NCBI GenBank assembly: GCA_902628925.1
Contig: CACOPA010000006.1
Location: 1-64,000 of the forward strand
Direction of reading: 5' to 3'
DNA length: 64,000 nt
Origin: an uncultured SAR86 cluster bacterium
Lineage (GTDB): Bacteria > Pseudomonadota > Gammaproteobacteria > Magnimaribacterales > D2472
Shown here: piece by piece, positions 48,352 to 56,269 of the stretch
Numbering within the stretch: position 1 is the first letter of the stretch
How the letters are laid out: the number at the start of each line of letters is the position of its first letter
Position numbers and translations under genes: made by a program
Notes under the pieces: generated by a model
Told to the model about the DNA's origin: nothing
Database searches by the model: none
The model's input: the letters and a program-made list of their open reading frames with translations, nothing else

Positions 48352-49083
48352 ATGAAATATCTATTAGCTTTAGTCGGTGTCGTTGCAATGCCTAGCTTTG
48401 CAGCTGATCTTTCGACTAACGATATGACAGGTATTACTTTTTGGCTAGTAACTGCTGCAATGTTAGCAGCTACTGTCTTTTTCTTTGCTGAAAGAGATGT
48501 GGTCAAAGGTAAATGGAAAACTTCACTTTCAGTAGCTGGTTTAGTTACTGGTGTGGCGTTTTGGCATTATCTTTATATGAGAGGTGTTTGGGCTGATACT
48601 GGCACATCACCAACTGTATACAGATATATTGACTGGTTGATAACAGTGCCTCTACAAATAATTGAATTTTATTTGATACTGAGGGTTTGCACTAATGTAG
48701 GTTCTGGATTGTTCTGGAAACTTCTTGTTGCATCACTTGTTATGCTTATTGCAGGTTTCTTAGGTGAAATCGGATCTGCACCAGCATGGCCAGCGTTTAT
48801 AGTCGGGATGATAGCTTGGTTATACATTATCTATGAGGTGTTCTCTGGTGAAGCCGGACAACTCAATGCCTCTAGTGGTAATGCTGCCGCTCAAAGCGCT
48901 TTTAGTACTATAAGATTAATCGTAACTTTTGGATGGGCTATTTATCCAATAGGTTATATCTTAGGTGTTGGAAGTAATCCTGATATGGCAAATGCAAACA
49001 TAATCTATAACCTTGCTGATTTTATTAATAAAATTGCGTTTGGTTTAGCGATATATGTTGCTGCCGTAAGCGATTCAGACTAA
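48352..49083 (+). CDS. Proteorhodopsin (blue-absorbing type)
   Basis: Retinal-binding, light-driven outward proton pump in the inner membrane. Signal peptide MKYLLALVGVVAMPSFA, seven helices, 243 residues. Key residues: His72 (FWHYLYMRG, GPR His75), proton acceptor Asp94 and donor Glu105 in YRYIDWLITVPLQIIEFYLI (GPR Asp97 and Glu108), and Schiff-base Lys227 in ADFINKIAFG (GPR Lys231). Position 102, equal to GPR 105, is Gln, the known blue-tuning residue. AGGAG sets the start. No retinal-synthesis genes are nearby in this window. The gene sits alone between two tRNA genes and has its own terminator. Confidence 0.98.
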   Translation: MKYLLALVGVVAMPSFAADLSTNDMTGITFWLVTAAMLAATVFFFAERDVVKGKWKTSLSVAGLVTGVAFWHYLYMRGVWADTGTSPTVYRYIDWLITVPLQIIEFYLILRVCTNVGSGLFWKLLVASLVMLIAGFLGEIGSAPAWPAFIVGMIAWLYIIYEVFSGEAGQLNASSGNAAAQSAFSTIRLIVTFGWAIYPIGYILGVGSNPDMANANIIYNLADFINKIAFGLAIYVAAVSDSD

Positions 49084-49100
49084 TTTAAATTTGTTTGATG

Positions 49101-49129
49101 AAGCCCGGATTTATCCGGGCTTTTTTTTG
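49101..49129 (+). terminator. Terminator after proteorhodopsin
   Basis: AAGCCCGGA (49101-49109) pairs with TCCGGGCTT (49114-49122) around TTTA, followed by a T run. Lies 17 bases after the stop codon and directly before the CCA end of the converging tRNA-Val gene. Confidence 0.93.
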
Positions 49130-49131
49130 GC

Positions 49132-49207
49132 TGGTGGGTGATGACAGGCTCGAACTGCCGACCCTCTCGGTGTAAACGAGATGCTCTCCCAACTGAGCTA
49201 ATCACCC
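49132..49207 (-). tRNA. tRNA-Val (TAC)
   Basis: 76-base cloverleaf, minus strand: acceptor GGGTGAT/ATCACCC, anticodon stem TCTCG/CGAGA around TTTACAC giving TAC, CCA encoded at 49132-49134. Its first ten bases are also the last codons of the preceding NTF2-like gene. Confidence 0.97.
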
Positions 49208-49617
49208 GAAAAAAGTTCGTTCATCTGGTTTTCCATTGCTTGGTAATCCCAGAAAGCACGTAATGATACTATTTTATTATCTGAATTAACACGGTAAATG
49301 ACGATCATCTTTGTCTTAATCTCAGCACCATTTATTTTATTGGTTATGTGCGCAAAGTTAGCGCACTCATCACCACACGGAATGGATTCTTTGATTTCAA
49401 ATATTAAATCTCCATTGGCAATAACGTTATCGTAAAAAGCCTCAATAGCTTCCAATCCCTTATGCCCCTCTCCTGAAGGGTCTAATGGACTAACTCCAAT
49501 AGGATCTTGCACAACCGCATTTTCTGCAAATAAACTTAACCACTTAGCTTTGTCTTTACCAACGGCATATTCTCTTGATAAAAACCCTAATTCTTGTGCT
49601 TTAGTTTTTGCTTCCAT
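49198..49617 (-). CDS. NTF2-like/SnoaL-type ketosteroid-isomerase-fold protein
   Basis: 139 residues. The cone-shaped NTF2-like fold is suggested by AKWLSLFAENAVVQDPIGVSPLDPSGEGHKGLEAIEAFYDN and the closing KTKMIVIYRVNSDNKIVSLRAFWDY. Family members act as isomerases, hydrolases or binding proteins; the substrate here is unknown. It overlaps the EamA transporter gene by 17 bases, so the two are co-translated. Its last residues SGD and the TAG stop lie inside the 5' end of tRNA-Val. Confidence 0.8.
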   Translation of the reverse strand: MEAKTKAQELGFLSREYAVGKDKAKWLSLFAENAVVQDPIGVSPLDPSGEGHKGLEAIEAFYDNVIANGDLIFEIKESIPCGDECANFAHITNKINGAEIKTKMIVIYRVNSDNKIVSLRAFWDYQAMENQMNELFSGD

Positions 49618-50491
49618 TTGTTAACTCCAATCTAGCCAAGTATATTCCAGTCAAAGCAAGTACACCAAACATCGATTGAAAGATAGTAAGCCATTCCATC
49701 ATGATCAGTGCGCCTAAAATGGTAGCTGTAATAGGCTGCATCAGCAATCCAATTGCGGCAAAGGATGCTTTCACTTTTGGCATACCAATAGTAATAAAGT
49801 ATTGCCCTCCTACCTGGCAAAGAACTGCAAGAGCAATTAAGTTGAGCCATCCATTAATTTCAGTTGGCATATATACAGAAGATTCAGTAAATGCTGCAGG
49901 CAAAGAAAACAACCCACAGAAGAAAGTCGTATAAAGAATGACTTTAGTTGGGCTCTCATGACCTAATCGAGAAATTAAAATCAAATAGGCTGCATAAAAA
50001 AAAGCTGCAACAAGTGATATGACGTCACCAAAGACAGAGCTTGGAGTTTGATCGGGAGAACCAACTATCAAACCAAATACACCCAAGTAAGTAATAAGCA
50101 TCGCTAGAATTAACTTAATAGTTATGGCTTCTCTGAGGACAAAAAAACCAAATAGGGCCACATATATAGGTGCAGTATTTACCATAATCGTAGCATTAGA
50201 AATCGATGTAAATTCAAGACTCCAATGCCAGCCGGTCATATCAATACAAAATGCAAGCCCTGCAATTGCAGCAATCAAATAAGTTTTTTGCTCTTTTAAT
50301 CGAAAAGGATTTTTTGAGTCTAAATGAAAATTTAAAGCCAATAAAAAGGGTAATGCTAAAAACATTCTGTAAAAAAGAACCCAGCTCGGACTCAGCTCGC
50401 TTAGTCTTACAAAAATAGGTGCAATCCCAATAAGTGCCGCACCTAATGCAAGAATTAAAAAGGCAGCAACTGAATGTTTTTGAATTTGCAT
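49601..50491 (-). CDS. EamA-family (DMT) transporter
   Basis: 296 residues with ten predicted helices in two EamA repeats: LILALGAALIGIAPIFVRLSELSPSWVLFYRM begins the first and FGDVISLVAAFFYAAYLILISRLGHESP the second. Such permeases export or exchange small metabolites (amino acids, nucleosides, sugars); the substrate is unknown. The ATG at 50491 is used rather than the GTG immediately before it. A minus-strand TAGTAT ends six bases upstream of it. Divergent from xseA with 30 bases between start codons. Confidence 0.9.
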   Translation of the reverse strand: MQIQKHSVAAFLILALGAALIGIAPIFVRLSELSPSWVLFYRMFLALPFLLALNFHLDSKNPFRLKEQKTYLIAAIAGLAFCIDMTGWHWSLEFTSISNATIMVNTAPIYVALFGFFVLREAITIKLILAMLITYLGVFGLIVGSPDQTPSSVFGDVISLVAAFFYAAYLILISRLGHESPTKVILYTTFFCGLFSLPAAFTESSVYMPTEINGWLNLIALAVLCQVGGQYFITIGMPKVKASFAAIGLLMQPITATILGALIMMEWLTIFQSMFGVLALTGIYLARLELTNGSKN

Positions 50492-50496
50492 CACGA

Positions 50497-50503
50497 TATA
50501 CTA
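50497..50503. promoter_or_regulatory. Overlapping divergent -10 elements between the EamA gene and xseA
   Basis: Plus strand TATACT (50497-50502) and minus strand TAGTAT (50503-50498) overlap by five bases. The minus one is six bases from the EamA ATG; the plus one would give xseA a leader of about 12 bases. Predicted starts lie about 18 bases apart. Confidence 0.42.
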
Positions 50504-50521
50504 GCTTAGAAAATATCAAAT

Positions 50522-51862
50522 ATGGACGACAACAATAATTTTATTTCCGTCGGTGAACTCAACCGTAAAGCCAAGCACCTACTCGAATCTGAGCTAGGTA
50601 CAGTCCAGGTGGTTGGGGAAGTATCTAACCTTGCAAAGCCCTCTTCTGGGCATATGTATTTTACCCTTAAAGATGAAGATGGAGCCGTGAGGTGTGCGAT
50701 GTTTAGAAATCAAAATATGCGCCTTAACTTTGCTCCAGAAAACGGCGACTTATGTGCGGTGGAAGCTCAAGTTAGTCTTTATGCACCCAGGGGTGACTAT
50801 CAACTCATCGTTAGCCGAATGGAACCCTACGGTGAAGGGAACTTAGCCAAACAATTTGAATTGTTGAAAGCCAAACTTGAAAAAGAAGGTATATTTGATC
50901 ATGCTCTGAAACGCGAAATTCCAAAATACCCAATCCATGTAGCTGTGGTGACCTCCTCCTCTACAGCAGCCTTTCAAGACGTCATGACGACTGTTGAACG
51001 AAGAGCAAGAAATACGCAGCTCACCATCGTAGAAGCCACTGTCCAAGGCGATACAGCTCCTAGAAGTTTAATAAATGCGCTTGAGCAAATAGAAACATTT
51101 AATGCAAATAACCCAAGCAATGCATTTGATTTAATTCTTATGTGTCGTGGGGGAGGCTCAATTGAAGATTTATGGTGCTTTAACCATGAGGACTTGGCTC
51201 GAAAGATCCATTGTTTAGACATTCCACTTATTTCAGCGGTGGGTCATGAAATTGACTTCACCATTTGCGATTTTGTTGCCGACTTGAGGGCGCCCACGCC
51301 TACAGCAGGTGCAGAAATTGTTACTGAATATTATTATCAATCGCTTGAACTTTTGAATGACCTCCAAGAAAAGATTAAGAAATCTTTTCAGTCATCCATC
51401 AATAATGAACAGCAAAAGATTGCTCTTTTAAAAGCTCAACTTAAATCACCTCTCTCCGTAATTAAAGAGCGAGCTCAGGCCATTGATTCCATGGAGTTAA
51501 AACTTTTTCAAAATGTAAAAAATGCACTTAAAGATAAGCATCAGGCCATTTCGATTAATCAGACTTCCTTGAATCAGCTAACGCCTTCAAAAAAAATTAG
51601 AGAATTACGATTGCGCTTTATGCAACTGACTAAAGAATTTAAAGCTAAAATTGCGCGCAGACTTGAGGATCACCTTAATCAACTTAGTGGAATTGAAAAA
51701 AGACTCCATGCAGTTAGCCCATATTCTATTCTTGATCGCGGTTACTCAATTGTTACTAACTCTAGCCAAGAAATTATAAAAAATGTTGATCAGGCTAAGC
51801 CTTCAGAGAAGCTCTCTGTAAAACTTTCAGATGGTGAACTATCGGTGGAAGTATCAAAGTGA
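50522..51862 (+). CDS. xseA: Exodeoxyribonuclease VII large subunit
   Basis: Single-strand exonuclease subunit. N-terminal OB-fold (VQVVGEVSNLAKPSSGHMYFTLKDEDGAVRCAMF), the nuclease domain with VVTSSSTAAFQDVMTTVERR, LILMCRGGGSIEDLWCFNHEDLAR, SAVGHEIDFTICDFVADLRAPTPTAGAE, then a coiled-coil-rich C-terminal half and the final LDRGYSIVT motif. 446 residues. The small subunit xseB is not in this window. The next gene starts with GTG inside its TGA stop. Confidence 0.97.
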   Translation: MDDNNNFISVGELNRKAKHLLESELGTVQVVGEVSNLAKPSSGHMYFTLKDEDGAVRCAMFRNQNMRLNFAPENGDLCAVEAQVSLYAPRGDYQLIVSRMEPYGEGNLAKQFELLKAKLEKEGIFDHALKREIPKYPIHVAVVTSSSTAAFQDVMTTVERRARNTQLTIVEATVQGDTAPRSLINALEQIETFNANNPSNAFDLILMCRGGGSIEDLWCFNHEDLARKIHCLDIPLISAVGHEIDFTICDFVADLRAPTPTAGAEIVTEYYYQSLELLNDLQEKIKKSFQSSINNEQQKIALLKAQLKSPLSVIKERAQAIDSMELKLFQNVKNALKDKHQAISINQTSLNQLTPSKKIRELRLRFMQLTKEFKAKIARRLEDHLNQLSGIEKRLHAVSPYSILDRGYSIVTNSSQEIIKNVDQAKPSEKLSVKLSDGELSVEVSK

Positions 51863-52644
51863 AGTACTATCTTAAAGTTTTACTCCTGTTGAATTTCATA
51901 AATCCAATTAATGCTGAAACCTTAACTTTTAAAAGTGGGGAGCTAGCTGCTGTAAGCATTAGCGGAGAAAATGGATCTGGAACTCTTATCAAATCAAATA
52001 GTCAAATTAAAAAAATTCTAGCTTTTCCGTTTGTTACAAATGATCAAACCGTTACTGATAAGGATATCGAAGGAGCAATGAAGATTAAATATATTAACTT
52101 TGGTGAATCTCGCATCACCATTGCAGACACCTCCAAAGTAAATCTAAGTGCATCAGACCAGCAACGGGCAAATAGAGAAGCACTATTAATTCGTGAAGCA
52201 CTTTCAAAAAATGATTCAACCCTAACACCCTCATTTCAATTTATGAGGCCCGTTGCAGGAATTGTAACTTCACCATACGGTAAACAGCGATACATTAATG
52301 GGCAGAAGCGTTCCGTTCACTTGGCGCTTGATATGAATGGTAAAACTGGGGATCCCATCATTGCTCCCTTAAAAGGCAGAGTTGTTTTGGTAGGTGATTT
52401 TTTCTATACAGGCAACACGGTAATTTTAAGTCATGGTGAGGGACTTTATACATCCTATGCACACATGGATGAAATTACCACAGATCTAGGAAAAATTATT
52501 CAACAAGGTAATCAAGTTGGAACCGTTGGTGCAACCGGAAGGGTTACAGGGCCACATTTACATTGGACCGTTTATTTTAAAGGTAACAAGATTAATCCTG
52601 AGTGGTTAATCGAAGAAGGTTTTTTAAAAACTTTACTGCAGTGA
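51859..52644 (+). CDS. Secreted M23-family peptidase (LytM-type murein endopeptidase)
   Basis: Signal peptide MKYYLKVLLLLNFINPINA, then a beta-rich domain and a C-terminal M23 domain with the zinc ligands in HLALDMNGKTGDPI (HxxxD) and the HxH GPHLHWTVYF. TGNTVILSHGEGLYTSYAHMDEI provides the catalytic His. It probably cuts peptide cross-links in the cell wall or activates amidases. 261 residues. GTG start coupled to xseA (GTGA). Converges on the TlpA-like gene with a 12-base overlap. Confidence 0.92.
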   Translation: MKYYLKVLLLLNFINPINAETLTFKSGELAAVSISGENGSGTLIKSNSQIKKILAFPFVTNDQTVTDKDIEGAMKIKYINFGESRITIADTSKVNLSASDQQRANREALLIREALSKNDSTLTPSFQFMRPVAGIVTSPYGKQRYINGQKRSVHLALDMNGKTGDPIIAPLKGRVVLVGDFFYTGNTVILSHGEGLYTSYAHMDEITTDLGKIIQQGNQVGTVGATGRVTGPHLHWTVYFKGNKINPEWLIEEGFLKTLLQ

Positions 52645-53079
52645 AAATAGAATCTCTTCTATAGCTGCTGCATCGATTGGTCTTTTGCTTGCAAATACAA
52701 CCTCGCCATTGGGATTAATAAAAAACGTAGCAGGTAGTGATTGAGGGGTCTCAATACCCCAGATAGTTTTAGGGTGAGTCAATAGCGAAGGATATGTGTG
52801 GCCAAATCGATCAAGCTGCTCTTCAAGCTCTTCGCCCTCTAAACGATCAAAATTAAATCCAAAGACTTTGATGTCAGAATTTAAATTTGAAAATTTAGCA
52901 AGCTCAGGAATTTCTTTAAGGCATGGCGGACACCAATCTGCCCAATAGTTCACAATCACCCAATGACCTTTAAGAGATTCTGAAGATATTGAGCGGGTAT
53001 CATGTAAATCAATGTCGCCTTGTGAGCAAGACAGCATCACGAGCAAAACAGTACACAAAGATATTTTTTTACCATTCAT
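52633..53079 (-). CDS. TlpA/ResA-like thioredoxin-fold lipoprotein
   Basis: About 148 residues. Lipoprotein signal ISLCTVLLVMLSC, then a thioredoxin domain with the redox motif NYWADWCPPCLKEIPELAKF and cis-proline region QSLPATFFINPNGEVVFA. It faces the periplasm and likely reduces disulfides, for example during cytochrome c or cell-wall enzyme maturation. I place the start at the ATG at 53079, next to the lipobox; an ATG at 53106 would overlap the divergent wrbA start codon. Only 25 bases separate the two start codons. Confidence 0.88.
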   Translation of the reverse strand: MNGKKISLCTVLLVMLSCSQGDIDLHDTRSISSESLKGHWVIVNYWADWCPPCLKEIPELAKFSNLNSDIKVFGFNFDRLEGEELEEQLDRFGHTYPSLLTHPKTIWGIETPQSLPATFFINPNGEVVFASKRPIDAAAIEEILFSLQ

Positions 53080-53088
53080 CAAAGATGC

Positions 53089-53098
53089 ATTGTAAGAT
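53089..53098. promoter_or_regulatory. Overlapping divergent -10 elements between the TlpA-like gene and wrbA
   Basis: Minus strand TACAAT (53094-53089, five of six consensus bases) is nine bases from the TlpA-like ATG. Plus strand TAAGAT (53093-53098) is six bases from the wrbA ATG. The two overlap by two bases. Confidence 0.4.
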
Positions 53099-53104
53099 TG
53101 TTGC

Positions 53105-53692
53105 ATGAATGATCAATACCTATTGATACTTTTTTATTCAGCTTCCGGGAGTGTAAAAAATCTTGCGCATGCCATTGCCGATGGTGCTGAAGCCTCTGGA
53201 ATGCCAACTAAAATTAGGACTGTTCCCAGGGTATCACCTAACTCAAAAGCAACTGAGCCTGAAGAGCCTGTTGAGGGTGAAATCTATTGCACAAAAGAAG
53301 AGCTCCAACATTGTTCAGGCCTTGCCATAGGCTCGCCCACAAGATTTGGTTCCATGGCAGCTCCAATGAAGCATTTTCTTGATTCGACCGGTGATTTATG
53401 GGCTGCGAATGCCTTGGAAAATAAACCAGGTATGGCATTTACATCAACAAGCTCGATGCATGGCGGGCAAGAAGTTACTTTATGGAATATCCTAACTTAC
53501 ATGCTGCATCAAGGGATGATGATTATTGGTGCGCCCTACTCCATTGATGCGCTGCATCAAACGAAAAGTGGTGGCACACCCTATGGAGCAAGTCATGTAA
53601 ATACAGCAGGACCGGTGCTAACTGATGATGAGCGTGCTATAGCCGAAGCGGCTGGTAAAAGATTGGCACACACGATAAAGCAGGTAGCTTAG
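53105..53692 (+). CDS. wrbA: NAD(P)H:quinone oxidoreductase, WrbA-type flavodoxin
   Basis: 195 residues with a flavodoxin fold. The FMN phosphate loop is FYSASGSVKNLA, followed by AIGSPTRFGSMAAPMKHFLDSTGDLW and STSSMHGGQEVTLW, both characteristic of WrbA. It performs two-electron reduction of quinones and so limits oxidative stress. A DUF2069 gene starts directly after the stop, a common partner of wrbA in gammaproteobacteria. Confidence 0.9.
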   Translation: MNDQYLLILFYSASGSVKNLAHAIADGAEASGMPTKIRTVPRVSPNSKATEPEEPVEGEIYCTKEELQHCSGLAIGSPTRFGSMAAPMKHFLDSTGDLWAANALENKPGMAFTSTSSMHGGQEVTLWNILTYMLHQGMMIIGAPYSIDALHQTKSGGTPYGASHVNTAGPVLTDDERAIAEAAGKRLAHTIKQVA

Positions 53693-54022
53693 ATGATACT
53701 TTCGAATTTGAAGTTATTTAGATTTGGAATGCTCTTTTTTATCCTTTTTGCATTAATCAAGACCAGTATGATTAGTCAATTAAGTCCACTATTTTGGATC
53801 TGGGTTACCCCCTTACTTGTTATTGAGCTCATCTCATGGATTTATCCCTCTAAAAAATTTTTCCAATCTGTTGGGTTTGTTTTGTTAATGTATTTTATGT
53901 TTGATTCGTTATCTGTTTTTGGTGTTCCAGATGTTTCCGTTTTTGAAATTATTGAAGTCTCGATGATTGTTATCCTCTTTGTTAACAGTGTCTTTATTGC
54001 ATCGACTCTAAAGGTAAAGTAA
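53693..54022 (+). CDS. DUF2069-like small membrane protein
   Basis: 109 residues with four hydrophobic segments (LFRFGMLFFILFALIKTSMI; LFWIWVTPLLVIELISWIYP; FFQSVGFVLLMYFMFDSLSVFGV; FEIIEVSMIVILFVNSVFIAST). Its size, four-helix layout and position immediately after wrbA fit DUF2069, a family of unknown function. The assignment depends largely on context. Confidence 0.7.
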   Translation: MILSNLKLFRFGMLFFILFALIKTSMISQLSPLFWIWVTPLLVIELISWIYPSKKFFQSVGFVLLMYFMFDSLSVFGVPDVSVFEIIEVSMIVILFVNSVFIASTLKVK

Positions 54023-54061
54023 ATTAGTCAGCCTTTTTAAAAAAATTAGAATACTTTTATT

Positions 54062-56194
54062 ATGCAAAAATTATCACTTCCACTTTTCCTAATATTTGCC
54101 GTAAGTCTCTCTGCTGATCCGCTTATTATTCAGCCAGGACTCCCTGGAACTGCATCCAAAGAAATTAATTCTGAAGATGCGATTAATATTGCTAATACCG
54201 GGTTTACTAAAGACGATACGGTCTTCATGAATCATATGATTGTTCATCATGAACAAGCGCTTACACTTTCTAGACTTGCGCCTAATCGAACCAATACCCA
54301 AGAAATTTTAGATTTAGCTGGAAGAATTGATGTTTCTCAGGAGGATGAGATTTCATTCATGCAAGGCTGGCTTGAAGAACGAAATATTGAAGTTCATGCT
54401 CATATGTCGATGCATCACATGAAAATGATGGGTATGGCAAGCGATCAAGATATTGCAAAGCTTTCAAACAGCAAAGGCATGGAATTCGATGAGTTGTTTT
54501 TAAGATTAATGATTGCTCATCATGAAGGTGCATTGGATATGGTAAAGGAGCTTAAAAGACAACCTGGCTCTGCTTATGATCCGTTAATGTTTGAGTTTGT
54601 TTCAGATTTATCCAACGACCAAGGCGTTGAAATTGAGAGAATGAATACTCTTCTAACCGGTCTTTCAAAAGATCCAAGGGCATCCCTTAAAGGCGGCCTG
54701 TACCATGCTGAGGAAGCCATTCTGAATTTAGACCTTGTTCAATCTTTAAAAAAACCTGCAGGCTTTTTTGATCCCTCTAACCCATTAAATGAAAGGTTAT
54801 CCAATGAGGATGAAGAGGATGAAGAAGAAAAACCGCTAGCTGAACGCTCAAGAAACAGTCGATCTCCAATGCTAAGTTTCTCGAATACAGACATGGCTTT
54901 TAGCGGTAACGTCATGGTTGCTGGTAGTTATCATGGATTTAATATCTACAATTTAGATAATCAAGGTCATGCCAAATTGGTCTCTTCGGTCATTTGCCCT
55001 GGAGGTCAAGGCGATGTTTCGATTGTAGGTAATCTTTTGATAATGTCGGTTGAGCAAAATCGTGGAAGAATCGATTGCGGTCTTCAAGGGGCAGGTACGG
55101 AACCAAATCCAGAAAGATTTAGAGGCATTAGAATTTTTGATATTTCAGATTTAAAAAGACCCCAACAAGTTGGTGCAGTCCAAACATGTCGTGGGTCGCA
55201 TACGCATTCAGTTGTCAGTGGTCCCGATGAAAATGGCATCATTATTGTTTATAACTCAGGAACTTCAAGCGTTAGAGATCAAGAAGAGCTTGAAAGCTGC
55301 TTTGAAGCCATCCCGGGTGACAATCGTACCGCCCTCTTTCGAATCGATGTCATAGAGATTCCTGTTGCCGATCCCTCGCAAGCCAAAATTGTTAAAAGTC
55401 CGACTGTGTTTGCAGATCCTGAAACTGGCGCATTGGCAGGCTTATGGAGAGGAGGAGATCATGGGGATGATACGCAAGACACCTCAAGAACTGATGAATG
55501 TCATGACATAACGGTATTCCCTTCAAAAAATCTTGCAGCCGGAGCCTGCTCAGGTAATGGAATTTTGTTTGATATTTCAGATCCTTATAATCCTAAACGA
55601 TTGGATGTGGTAACGGATGTGGGTTTTGCTTATTGGCATTCTGCTACCTTTAATAACGCTGGAGATAAGATTGTCTTCACCGATGAATGGGGGGGCGGTG
55701 GCAGACCACGTTGTAGAGCTTGGGATCCAATGGATTGGGGTGCAAATGCTATCTACGATATTGTTGACAACAAACTAGTATTTAAAAGTCATTACAAAAT
55801 GCCTGCGCCACAAACTGAAACAGAAAACTGCGTCGCTCATAACGGCTCCATCATACCTATCCCTAACCGTGATATTTTCGTCCAAGCTTGGTATCAAGGC
55901 GGTCTTTCAGTTATGGATTTTACCGATTCTGAAAATCCGATAGAGATAGGTTATTTTGATCGTGGACCCATTTCTGAGGAACAACTCATCAGTGGAGGTT
56001 ATTGGTCAACGTATTATTACGAGGGCAAAATTTACGGGACAGAAATTGCTCGAGGCATTGATGTTTTTCAGATGACGCCAAGTCAATTCATTACCCAAAA
56101 AGAAATTGATATGGCTGCTAAAGCCTATCCTGCAGTAGGTGATAAAAGATTGTTTAACCCGCAACAACAATTCCCACTTACCTGGCCTAGGTAA
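54062..56194 (+). CDS. Secreted DUF305 - LVIVD-repeat fusion protein
   Basis: 710 residues: signal peptide MQKLSLPLFLIFAVSLSAD, then a DUF305 domain to about residue 205 with paired His motifs (FMNHMIVHHEQALTLS; LMIAHHEGALDMVKEL) and a His/Met-rich HAHMSMHHMKMMGM. A very acidic linker follows (NEDEEDEEEKP). The remainder is a beta-propeller-like region with LVIVD-type repeats (FDISDPYNPKRLDVV, FRGIRIFDISDLKRPQQVG, GGLSVMDFTDSENPIEIG) and many His/Cys. DUF305 folds as a ferritin-like four-helix bundle. The His/Met content suggests metal binding at the cell surface or periplasm, but the function is unknown. Apparently a stand-alone transcript. Confidence 0.82.
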   Translation: MQKLSLPLFLIFAVSLSADPLIIQPGLPGTASKEINSEDAINIANTGFTKDDTVFMNHMIVHHEQALTLSRLAPNRTNTQEILDLAGRIDVSQEDEISFMQGWLEERNIEVHAHMSMHHMKMMGMASDQDIAKLSNSKGMEFDELFLRLMIAHHEGALDMVKELKRQPGSAYDPLMFEFVSDLSNDQGVEIERMNTLLTGLSKDPRASLKGGLYHAEEAILNLDLVQSLKKPAGFFDPSNPLNERLSNEDEEDEEEKPLAERSRNSRSPMLSFSNTDMAFSGNVMVAGSYHGFNIYNLDNQGHAKLVSSVICPGGQGDVSIVGNLLIMSVEQNRGRIDCGLQGAGTEPNPERFRGIRIFDISDLKRPQQVGAVQTCRGSHTHSVVSGPDENGIIIVYNSGTSSVRDQEELESCFEAIPGDNRTALFRIDVIEIPVADPSQAKIVKSPTVFADPETGALAGLWRGGDHGDDTQDTSRTDECHDITVFPSKNLAAGACSGNGILFDISDPYNPKRLDVVTDVGFAYWHSATFNNAGDKIVFTDEWGGGGRPRCRAWDPMDWGANAIYDIVDNKLVFKSHYKMPAPQTETENCVAHNGSIIPIPNRDIFVQAWYQGGLSVMDFTDSENPIEIGYFDRGPISEEQLISGGYWSTYYYEGKIYGTEIARGIDVFQMTPSQFITQKEIDMAAKAYPAVGDKRLFNPQQQFPLTWPR

Positions 56195-56209
56195 ATAGTG
56201 GGAAATTTG

Positions 56210-56267
56210 TTGACAACTTTATAATGTAAAGTAAACTTTACATGTCAAACAAACTTTACATTATAAA
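56210..56267 (+). promoter_or_regulatory. Promoter with long operator-like inverted repeat ahead of the XRE operon
   Basis: A perfect -35 TTGACA (56210-56215) is followed by a 15-base arm TTTATAATGTAAAGT (56218-56232), whose exact reverse complement is at 56253-56267. A third half-site ACTTTACA at 56235-56242 makes the first part an 8-2-8 palindrome (TGTAAAGT-AA-ACTTTACA, 56225-56242). Possible -10 elements are TAAACT (56232-56237, 16-base spacing) or TATAAT (56220-56225). A repressor bound here would block initiation. The XRE protein of the same operon is the obvious candidate. Confidence 0.6.
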
Positions 56268-56269
56268 TT

